Assembly (NCBI GenBank): GCA_030549775.1
Contig: CM060174.1
Location: 13,820,128-13,884,127 of the forward strand
Length of the DNA stretch: 64,000 nt
Direction of reading: 5' to 3'
Origin: Tamarix chinensis
Taxonomy: Eukaryota > Streptophyta > Magnoliopsida > Caryophyllales > Tamaricaceae
Part shown: in pieces, positions 49,671 to 58,756 of the stretch
How positions within the stretch are numbered: position 1 is the first letter of the stretch
Layout of the letters: the number at the start of each line of letters is the position of its first letter
Made by a program: the position numbers and the translations under genes
Notes under the pieces: model-generated
Database searches by the model: none
What the model was told of the DNA's origin: nothing
Seen by the model: only the letters and a program-made list of their open reading frames with translations

Positions 49671-49998
49671 AGAAAATAAATAGGACGGGAAAATAATTAA
49701 AATAACTTATGGGGAAATTGGGGTATTTTTGGGTTATTTAGAATATTAATATTTATAAAATATTAACTAAATTCCTTTTTGCTTATTTTAGACTATTTTA
49801 GATAAATTCCCTTAACCTCCAAGCTAATTAGGAAAAATACCCAAATTTTCTTCCAATTAAATTCTTTATTATTTTCCTCTTAATCTATCTTAATTAACTC
49901 TCTACATTTTTATAAATGAATTTATATAATTAATTTTCCTAATAATTCCTTATTTGGCCATAATTTCGAAAATTAGGATTTTGGGATATTACATAAAA

Positions 49999-50519
49999 TG
50001 ATTTTGGTTTGGGAAGGACTTGGAAAATGTATGAAAATAAGGTTGTATAAGGAACTAATCAACTGGTTGGTGGACAAACTAGTCAACTAGTTCATGCTAG
50101 GATCTTTGTTGTCAGTCCAATAATAGTGGTCGGCCAAAATAGACAAACCAATCAATTGGCGGCCACCAAGCAACATTTTTTGATCGAAATAGTCAATTGG
50201 TTTGACCGTAGATCTTATCTATTCTTTATATTGATTTAACTGTGAACCAAATACTTATAAAACCTCTTAACCATTATATTTGTGTACACATGAGCATTAT
50301 TAGCTATTATGGTATTATTTTCACAATTTTGGGGCTTTGTTTCATTTATTGGTAATTAATATTAAAATATTATTACCACCAAAGCTTGATTACAACCTAT
50401 AAGTTATAATAGAGTATCCAATTACATATAGATTGTGTTAACTACCTTAGCTAACATATAAAAGCACTTATAATAATAATAAAAATACAACTTTACTAGT
50501 TATATATTATAGTATGATC
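49999..50519. other. Flank of the solo LTR, unassigned
   Basis: AT-rich with several GTCAACTAGTT and GTCAATTGGTTTGACC words, reminiscent of retrotransposon leader DNA. It is continuous with 44660-44932 across the LTR insertion. No coding signal. Confidence 0.4.
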
Positions 50520-53376
50520 TTCAATGATTCTTGAGATTTCAGTTGCTATTGTATGCATATCATTCCTTTCTTACCATACATGATACACCATAACTACCAA
50601 GACGAGTTTCAAAGCCTCTGAATTTTCCTTTGGCCTTCTTGCTTTTTTTATGAATCGCTACAATTCATTTTTCCAATTTTTTTTATGTCCCTAACTAAAT
50701 TCTTGATAATGTTTACCCATATCTAAGTTCATACTCAAAAAATAAATAGTACAAAGATTCCTACCGAACATTATAGAGAACATATGGTAGATCAACCTAT
50801 ATGCCAAGTTGATGAAGGTATAACTTGGTAACCAATTATTTGCACATAGCCAAGTAAAGCACAAATTGATTTTGGGGATTGCTAGAGGGTGTCATACCAT
50901 TATTTTCCAAGGCATTTGTGATCCTTTTTGTCTCAATGCCTCAAAACACCAAGCAATACTATACTTAACTTTAGTGTCAACTAGTGTCCCTTGTTGTGAG
51001 TCTGAGATAAGAGTATGAAGAAATGGCCCAAGGTTGAGAATTTTTCTCATATTCTAATAGAACCTATAAGTGTTGTGATTTTGGCATACATCCTCTTGCT
51101 TGAAATAATATTCGTGTGTCCATTTCACCCAAAGTGTATCTTTATTTCATTGCTAAATTCTGTAATAACTTCCCACCCATTGCTTTCTTCCATAGTTTAA
51201 CGTTAGTTATGCCCATTCCTCCTTCATTTTGTGGAGAGTGAATAAATTTCTGTGAATTTTGTGCTCTTCTTTTCATATCATCCAATCTTGACCATAGGAA
51301 TAATAAATGAATTCCCTTATTCTTTTTGGATCACTTTTTTGTTTGTCTCAATGTCTTAAAACACTAAGCAATACTATACTTACCTCTAATGTCAACTAGT
51401 GTCCCTTATTGTGAACCAAAGACAGGAGTAGGAAGCAATGGGCCAAGGTTGAGAATTTTTCTCATATCCTAATAGAATCTTTAAGTGATGTGATTTTGGC
51501 ATACATCCTCTTGCTTGAAAATAATACTCATGTGTCCCTTTCACCCAAAGTGTATCTTTTTTTTTTCATTAACAAATTCCATAACAAATTCCCAATCGTT
51601 ACTTTATTCCATAGTGTAATTTTAGTTATTCCCATTATTCCTTCATTTTGTAGAGAGAAAATATCTTTCCATGAAATATTTTCTCTTCTTGTTATATCAA
51701 TTGATCACGGCCACATGAATAATCAACAAGTTCTCTTATTGGTTGGGAACACTTTTTTTGGTAGTATAAATAACTAAATCAAGTTGTATATTGTATATGA
51801 TGGATTTGATGAGTTATAATTTTCCTAGTTAATTCAACAACTGTACAGTCGGTACTCTCAATTTATTAGTAATATTATTAATGAATTTGTTATAATGTTG
51901 AATTATGAGTATACTACTAGATAATGGGAGTCCTAGGTATGTAACTTGTACTTTTCCCTTCACCCAATTGAATTTCAATCAGTAGGTCTTTCTTTGTATA
52001 TTTAGAAATTCCAACACAAAAGTAATGGATCCTTTTCCTATTGAGTTCCAATCCCAACAATGAGGAAAATGAATTGAAAGTGCTTAACAATTTCAACACA
52101 TAAGTCTTCTCGCCATGTTCAAACACCGATAAATCATCTGTAATAATATGTCTACATTTATAGTTCTCTTGCACTTTAGGTAGCCTTTAAAGCTAAAATC
52201 TAGTCATAAACCTTGAAACAATTTGTGGAGATAATCTATTACCCTATCCATTTTTTAATTAGACAGGAATGTAAAGAGTCGCATTAAACCATATAAAATA
52301 ACTAATAGTGGTGATGTGATTAGTTTGACATATTGCAATGGAAAACCAATCCATACAGTACCTACTCCATAAAAAATCATTTAATTGATTCCTATACTTT
52401 ACTTAAATCAAGTTTAAACTTAAACTAAGGGGATATATGTTTTTATACTGTAAACTCTAACTAACTCATGCACTCATAAAACCATTGTCACATATATTTC
52501 TTCCCTTCATAAATATTGACTGCGAAGAGTCAATGAAAGAATCCAGTACTTGTTGTATACTATTAATAGATACCTTTGAGATCATTTTTCATGAGACATT
52601 ACAACACACAATGGATCTATATTTTTCTACCTTTGACTACTACATTAACTTTAGGCACTAGTTTTAATGCTATTTTGTTAAAGCTTAGAGGGAGTTTGTT
52701 AGTGTAAGATAAAAACACTTGAGAAACCAATTAAACATGCTCAACAACCAAATCCCAACATTTATTTTAGAATAATGAGTTGAAATCATCTAACCTTATA
52801 ACTTCATTATTTCCCATTTCAAAGCCATCCATCATCACTTCCTCTTTGGTAATACATACTAATAATTGCTTTATTTATTTCATTATTGGTTTGCACCCTC
52901 TATTAAAAGCTTCCTATTACAATATGATTTCAATAATTTGTTAGGTGCCCATTTAGGTTTTGGTAAAACTAAATGAAAAATAGTGATTTTATCCTACTAA
53001 GTCATTAATCATTGTATATGGTTCCTATAAACTCCATCTTTGACAAAATCATGAACACATTTGGTATTTTTCTCTCTTAACTTCCACCATTGTATCCTTA
53101 ATTTATATTTATAAAAGCTCTCCTCATATTGAGATAAATGAAGAAGTTGTGTTGGCATATTTCTCTTCCTAGATTAGTTTATCATTAAAGGGATCCTCAT
53201 GTAAATATCATTGTACATTGATAACTTATTCTCTAACTTGAGTTATCCTCTCACATATGCCTCCAAAATTCACTGCACTAAAGTGCTTGTGCTTGCCTTT
53301 TAGTAGTTTCAACTTTTATTAGAATTTTTTGTTAGCCTTTCCATAAATTGGTTGTTGGTCTACTAAAGGCCTAAAA
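50520..53376 (-). pseudogene. L1-type LINE reverse transcriptase remnant
   Basis: On the minus strand the RT reads in order: FKFKLDLSKV (about 52400), a fragment with DYLSTNCFKVY-like text near 52200, then the catalytic ADDL box as TDDLSVF (codons 52141-52130), LELNRKRIHYFCVGIS and a thumb segment FLWSRLDDMKRRAQNSQ..IHSPQNEGGMGI near 51290-51200. This is the plant L1 RT layout. Stops and frameshifts are frequent, and the endonuclease part is absent: an LTR starts at 53377. A part is tandemly duplicated (50920-51740). Confidence 0.85.
50920..51740 (-). repeat. Tandem duplication, about 415 bp, inside the LINE
   Basis: Two diverged copies, 50920-51330 and 51335-51740. The word GAGAATTTTTCTCATAT begins at 51036 and again at 51451, and TCAACTAGTGTCCCTT also recurs. 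The copies have many differences, so the duplication is old. Confidence 0.85.
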
Positions 53377-54348
53377 TGTAATACCTTATGTTATAAAATC
53401 CTAATTAATGTGGGTATTTGGTCTCATTAATTATTTAAAAAAATTAATCTCAATTATTCAACCCTTTCAATCCATTTTTTATCATTCATTTTAAATCATT
53501 AAATCATATAAAAAAAACATACTTATACGATTTGGTGATTTCTCATATTTTAATTTTAATTAATTTTCTAACTACCCATTGTATCCCAACTAGCCCTTAA
53601 CTACCAAATTTTAACTTAATTAAATTTCATTAAACCAAAAATATAGGTATCGTTTGGTATTACTTATTATTAATAATTACTTTTAGATAAAAACTACTTT
53701 TATAAATCTACTTTTAAAAAAGTACTTTTATAAGTAAAATGTATGTTTGTTTTAACTTTTATTATATAAGTGATTAATGCTAAAAAACTACTTATTGTAC
53801 CTTATTAGTGTTTGGTTTTAATTTTCCTACAAAATTACTTTTTATTTTCCATCTTTAGTTTTTATCTTCCCATATATATCTTTTAGTAATAATTACTATA
53901 TAAATTATGTAATATTAAATATTAAAAAGCATATGAAACATGAATAAGTATTAAAAAATATAAAGATATTACAAAGTACTAAAAATTATAAAACGAAAAT
54001 TATAAACTTATTAAAAAAATTATGAACAACCACTAAAGAAACTTTATAAAATTTACAAACATCTAAAACTCAAATAGTGATAATAATCAAAGTTTATATT
54101 ATGCAATAAACATTCTTTTCCATTATATCTCAGAGTGATAGGGTTCTTCCTTCCCCTTTATCTTCAGGAGCTTGCGCCGAATTCCAACCCACCATAACTC
54201 TCCTTGGTCTACCATTTCTTCCAACGACTCATCTCTCTTTGGTTTCTATCTTTTGAAGCACCGTATTACTATATAAATTATGTTCATTTGAATATGTTCT
54301 CCCCCCACCCCCGGCCTCATCGTCAAACATTCATATGGTGGTGATTTG

Positions 54349-54525
54349 TCACACTTTTATAGTGTTGAAGAACCCACCGGGGGCCAATACCAGTGGCTTC
54401 GCTACGTTCCCTGTAAGATACTCAGCGTTGCTTGAATCCCAAGCTCCAACAGCCAAGCCATCCTTTCGTATTTTTCTTCCGACGAGGGCATTCAGACCGA
54501 AGGTCACAACAGCCCTATAATCAAC
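54349..54525 (-). pseudogene. Heparanase-like (GH79) gene fragment with internal deletion
   Basis: The frame reads AVVTFGLNALVGRKIRKDG, AVGAWDSSNAEYL, then directly AKPLVLAPGGFF and a stop at 54349. The first and last parts are hallmark stretches of plant GH79 heparanase-like beta-glucuronidases. In the family they are separated by about 60 residues that include the catalytic acid (GNE), which are missing here. No active enzyme can be made from it. It follows the ANTH exons in the same orientation. Spliced from the donor at 54588 to the AG next to 54515, the reading would soon stop. Confidence 0.8.
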
Positions 54526-54588
54526 AAGCATACATATATGTATGTACATATATTTAGCATGCAGCAGCAGTAGTTATTGGGGACTAAC

Positions 54589-55017
54589 TTCTCACATGAC
54601 GTTCCTTAGGAGCTGCTTCAACGTGGTTAGTAGCCTTCACCACTGCTATATCCAAATCCTGACCGTCATCAAATTTTATATTCAATGAATTGAAATGAAA
54701 AGTTGATGAATTGCATGCCTACTTTATGTATATTATTATTACCCAATTAATATTTTACTAACGTATCTGTATTATCGTATTTAATCAATCGCCGTCGTCA
54801 TCCTAAACAAATCTATTCCTTCTCATTTTCTTACGTCCCATCCCGTATCCTGAGAATCAATATTAATGGGGAATGCCAGGGAAGAAGGAAATCGATTGAT
54901 TACGATCGAGAAAGAAGAAAATTAAACCTTGAATTCGTTGTTGACTTTTGCAAGGCTGACGGTGGTAGAATCCTTGAGAGCTCCGTACGCCTTTCGGAAG
55001 CTCTGGAACGTTCCCAT
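54589..55017 (-). pseudogene. ANTH-domain clathrin assembly protein fragment, exons 1-2
   Basis: Exon 1 (55017-54928) starts at ATG and encodes MGTFQSFRKAYGALKDSTTV and on to NNEFK. A GT donor follows at 54927. Exon 2 (54658-54589) follows a CAG acceptor and encodes DLDIAVVKATNHVEAAPKER, then HVR, ending at a GT donor. This is the N terminus of the plant AP180/CALM-type family, which binds membrane phosphoinositides and clathrin. Both exons are undamaged and the splice sites are in the family's usual places. The remaining exons, more than nine tenths of the protein, are absent, replaced by a GH79 fragment. About 280 bp of leader or promoter upstream are also present up to the element end. Best read as transposon-captured sequence. 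Confidence 0.85.
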
Positions 55018-55559
55018 TTTTGCATCTATCAATTAATTATGCCTCGTCTGAGAAAGAGACGATCGACGGCGATGGTGATGGATTTGTGAATTATGCCAGA
55101 GAACGGAGAGAAAGAAGAGATGAAAATTTGTGACAAAAGGATGATGATCACCGTCGTCAATGTTGAGGTTTCCAGCAGTAACGGTGGTGGATGGTGGTGG
55201 GGATCATTCTGAGAAAAAATGAGAACTGCACGGAAGCTACCGTGAAGAAGAAAATGGAAAGCAGCAGGTGGGTGTTATGAACGATTTTTTTTTTAAACAA
55301 TCACCGTGCCGTGTATTAGATGTAAGTGATTATAAAAAGTAAGTAAAACTTACTTTTAGTTTACTGCTTACGGAAAGTAGTTTTTATTAATTACTTTTTC
55401 ATAATTATTTTTTAAAAGTAAAACCAAACAAAAGTTTTAATCTATAATTACTTTTTATAATTACTTTTATAAAAAACTACTTTTTAGAAGTAAAACCAAA
55501 CAGGCTCCTAGTTAAAACTACACTAATCAAAACCTTTTTTTTCATAAATTTGTTACAAA

Positions 55560-55757
55560 CTCTTTCTCTCTTAAACTCTACCTTGATTATTCTTCATTCA
55601 AAATATTGTAGAAGTTATATTACCCCTACCTCATTTCGACCACCAAACATCTCACACACTTTTTCTCTCTTACACTCTACCTTGATTATTCTTCATTCAA
55701 AATATTATAGAAGTTATGTTACCCCTACCTCATTTTGACCACCAAACATCTCTTTTG
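55560..55757 (+). repeat. Two-copy 99-bp tandem repeat
   Basis: The word CTACCTTGATTATTCTTC occurs at 55578 and 55677. The copies differ at only a few positions over 99 bp, so this is a fairly recent duplication in the pyrimidine-rich part of the LTR. Confidence 0.9.
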
Positions 55758-56442
55758 TTCCCATAATATTCTTTCTCTTAATTCATTTCTACTTTCACAC
55801 ATTTGCCTAATTTATTTTCTATCTTATTCCTTATTGTTCCTTGATTTTGTTTGGTTGCTACTTCACTCCTAGCACCAAATTTCATCACTTTCCTTTCTTT
55901 TTTATTTTTCCTTTTTGATTTTCCTTTCATCCTCTAACACTTACCCACCATCAACATTTCCTTTCCCCTTTGATTTCTTCTTATTTTCCCTTGTGTTATA
56001 TTTCTAATATTGTTGTGGTTGAGTTTTTATGCCAGATGTGGCTCTTTTCTCCTCTTTTTTCTCTTCTTTTTATTTCTAATTTACTTTAATTTTGTTCTCT
56101 AATGTTTTTTCTAAGAGTTTGGATTTAAACTTTAGTGGTCAAAGGCGGAGAAGAACGTTGGCCATACGTACAAAAATCTTCATTCTTGCATGAAAAAGGT
56201 TCATTCTCTTTTCTCATATTATCTTTCAAATCTTCCATTTTTGTTATTAATCTTTTATTAAGCTTATATATATATTGAATTTGGTCAAGAAATATCCCAC
56301 ATGGTCTTCTTAGTTGGTTTTTCTTATTTTTGTGCTTTGTAGCATAGGAGTTAGGTAATATTATCTACTCTTCCATGAATCCATCCTTCCAGGATGAATG
56401 GGTCCTAGTCATTAACTTAGATCTGGGGGTGATGTCTCGTAA

Positions 56443-57806
56443 TGTAATACCCCAAAAATGGTTTTTAATAAATAACCTTTATTTGGGATAAATTAGCTTT
56501 TAAATTTATTTAAGTTAATTATTTTGTGGATTTTTTAGCATATAAAAATGGATATGAATATTTAATAAATTAAAATAAATATTTTATTATTTTATCAAAA
56601 TCATTTTATTTAAATAATTTTCTAAACAAATATTTTTCTAAAATTAACCTTTTTAAACCAGTATATTATATTATATTAAACTAAGTTATTAAATTAATTT
56701 ATCTATCAAAAATATTAAATCCCATTATTCCAAAAATTATTTTATTTTATTCCTCTTCATTTTTCTTTTTTCATTTTTCTTTTTTCTTTTTTCTTTTTTC
56801 CTTTTTCCTTTTTCTTTCTCCTTTTTCTTCGTTTCCTTCTTTTTCCTTTTATTCTTTTTCCCTTCGGGTTGCTGGCTTGCTTTCCCTCTCCTCCTCCCCA
56901 CACTGGGCCACAAGCCCATATTTTCTCCTACATGATCGGCCCTGACCCGACCTTCCCCCTTCTTTTATTTCCTTTCCCCCCAGCTGGGCCAACCCAAGTT
57001 TCTTTTCCATTTCCCCTCCTCCCTAGCGCACGGGTCGGCCTGCTCCCCCTTCTTTCTCCCTCATCCGGTCGGCCTGCCTTTCCTTTCTTTCTCTTCTTCT
57101 CCTTCTTCCTCCTTCCCCAACAATTGACCTACACGCCATGACTGGCCTCCTACAGCTCCTCCCTGCCACTTACCTCCCCCTGCAGCCTGCTCTCTCTCCC
57201 CTGTCCTTTTCTTCCCATTTTTGGACCAAACACGACCTGCAACCCCTCCCCCACATGCCTTCCTTTTCCCCTTCTCCCAGCCACCGCATGCCATACACCT
57301 GCCGCCTCCCCTACACCTCCACCCAACTTACCCACGCTTGCATCCTCTCCCTCTCATGTTCTCCTTATTTTTTGCTTCATTTCCTCCCTACTTGAGCCAC
57401 ACTCCCCTTGCAGACCTCTCCTTCTTCTCCCTTTCTTCTCCTCTCCTTTCCTTCCCCTATTTTTGCTCCACCACCCTCGACCGATGCTGCCACCGCCCAA
57501 CCAACCACTTGCACCACCTTCTGCCACCCCTACTACCACCTTGCACCACTAAGCTACCCCACAAGCCCCCTGCATCCACCCTTCTTCCTCTTCTTTTTCT
57601 TTCCTCCTTCTCAGCCTCCTCCCTACACCACCACCATCCGCTGCTTCTACCATCTCCAAAGCCACCAATCTACTCCCTACAACCTCCCCTACCACCCCCT
57701 TACCTCCCTTAGCTGAAACTTAGCCCTGTAGCCCTTCCTTTTCCTCCTTCTTTTCCCTTCCTTCCTCTCCTCTGCCACCCCTACAACCAACTTCGCAGCC
57801 CTATAG
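56443..57806 (+). mobile_element. D-type giant LTR, left part
   Basis: Starts TGTAATACCCCAAAAA and aligns along its length to the complement of 4036-2700. The pyrimidine tract runs 56750-57790. It is interrupted at 57806 by another LTR and continues at 62810. The preceding 5 bases are CGTAA; the matching duplication would lie outside the window. Confidence 0.85.
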
Positions 57807-58665
57807 TGAAATGCCCCAAAACCCTAATTTAAGATATTACGTTAAAATAGAAATTTATTAGGAAAATTAATTAAATTAATTATTTTATTAAAATAAGGGG
57901 GAATATTTAAGGCAAAAAAGAGGAAAATAATAAATAATTTAATTAGAAAAAATTAGGGTGTTTTGCTAATTAAAATGGAATTTAGGAAAAATTATTCAAA
58001 ATATCCTAAATTAATCTAAAAAGGGAATTTATTTATTATTTTACTAAATATTATTATTTTAAATATTCCAAAAATACCAAAATACTCTAAATACCCCAAC
58101 CCACCTATTTTTCCTTTTTTCCTTGTTCGTTTTTCTCTTTTTCCTCCCTTTTTCCTTTTTCTTTCCTTTTCCTCCTTCCTCATTTCCCTTTTTTTTCTTT
58201 CTTACCCTAAGTTGGGCCTACACCCCTTGCAGCCTAACACCTTCCCCCCCCCTCTTTTTTCCTTCAACGCGGCCCAACCCGCCATTTTTTTCCTCCACTC
58301 AACTGCTCAGTCCCCTCCTTTTCTTTTCTTTCTTTTTCTTTCCTCCACCGGCCGGCCCGCGAAATTGTCTTCTTCCCTTGCTCCTCTCCCACGTGAGAGC
58401 TGCAACCTACCACCGCTGACCAACAACCACTACACCACCTTCTTATCTCCTCCTCTCTTTCCCTATCGTTTTCCTTTCCTTTTTTGACCCCAACCAAATC
58501 CACACCTACCCTCACGCGTGCCCCCTCCCTTTCCTTTTCTTCTCCCCAACCAACCAGGCCTACAAATTGTAGGCCTGTACTAGCCTGTCACCATCGGCCG
58601 GTGACCCTACCATATCTGCCCCCTTTTGTCCTCTTCACCCTCTGTCGTTTCCACCCCTATTTGCC

Positions 58666-58673
58666 TATAAATA
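58666..58673 (+). promoter_or_regulatory. TATA box of the LTR, plus strand
   Basis: TATAAATA in the context CCTATAAATACC, just after the pyrimidine tract 58090-58660. It fixes the transcription sense of the LTR superfamily when compared with the boxes at 34259 and 48973 on the minus strand. Confidence 0.65.
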
Positions 58674-58756
58674 CCTTATGCCTGATCTCAATGGAGCTCC
58701 CTTTTTTCTGCCCAAAAATATGCCTCCCTTGCACCACCACCTGTTTAAACACCTCT

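Larger units (their letters stand above)
44933..49993 (-). mobile_element. Second giant solo LTR with perfect target duplication
   Basis: 5061 bp with ends TGTAACACCCCC at 44933 and GGGATATTACA at 49993, and a perfect 5-bp target duplication TAAAA (44928-44932 and 49994-49998). On the minus strand it shows the same order as the LTR at 30446: AT-rich leader with shared words such as CTTAATTAGC and GGAATTTA, pyrimidine tract (49670-48350), TATA box (48973-48980), (ATT)n block, tandem repeats, double CCGGT module, stem-loop and terminal hairpin. There are no transposon proteins, PBS or PPT. The GC-rich part (48350-49650) carries many long open frames on both strands that look like skewed-composition artefacts. 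Confidence 0.9.
53644..55510. mobile_element. Pack-type DNA transposon carrying two host-gene fragments
   Basis: The ends are imperfect inverted repeats: TAGGTATCGTTTGGTATTAC on the left and TAGGAGCCTGTTTGGTTTTA as the complement of the right, followed on both sides by AGTA-A-TTACTTTT subterminal repeats. The GGnnCTGTTTGGT pattern resembles PIF/Harbinger or hAT MITE ends. No transposase is present. Inside, both in minus sense, are the first two exons of an ANTH gene with its leader (55017-54589) and a piece of a heparanase-like gene (54525-54349). Only TA can be matched as target duplication, so the superfamily is open. The unassigned stretch 54130-54260 may be a third fragment. Confidence 0.65.
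53377..56442 (+). mobile_element. Start of a further LTR, carrying the Pack-type insert
   Basis: TGTAATACC at 53377 followed by an AT-rich leader (ATTAATGTGGGTATTTGG) resembles the start of the giant LTRs. After the insert (53644-55510) comes a pyrimidine-rich part to 56150 and then ordinary AT-rich DNA. The next LTR begins at 56443 inside it. The right end would be beyond the window. Confidence 0.45.

Noticed and set aside
48311..49696. Cluster of 80-158 aa frames on both strands
   Set aside because: GC-rich purine-skewed part of a solo LTR. The frames overlap in all phases, with no domain or codon signature.
44933..49993. Reading the solo LTRs as DNA transposons with TGTAA...TTACA inverted ends
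   Set aside because: The short inverted ends are normal for LTRs. The 5-bp duplication, the TATA box and the shared LTR order fit an LTR better.
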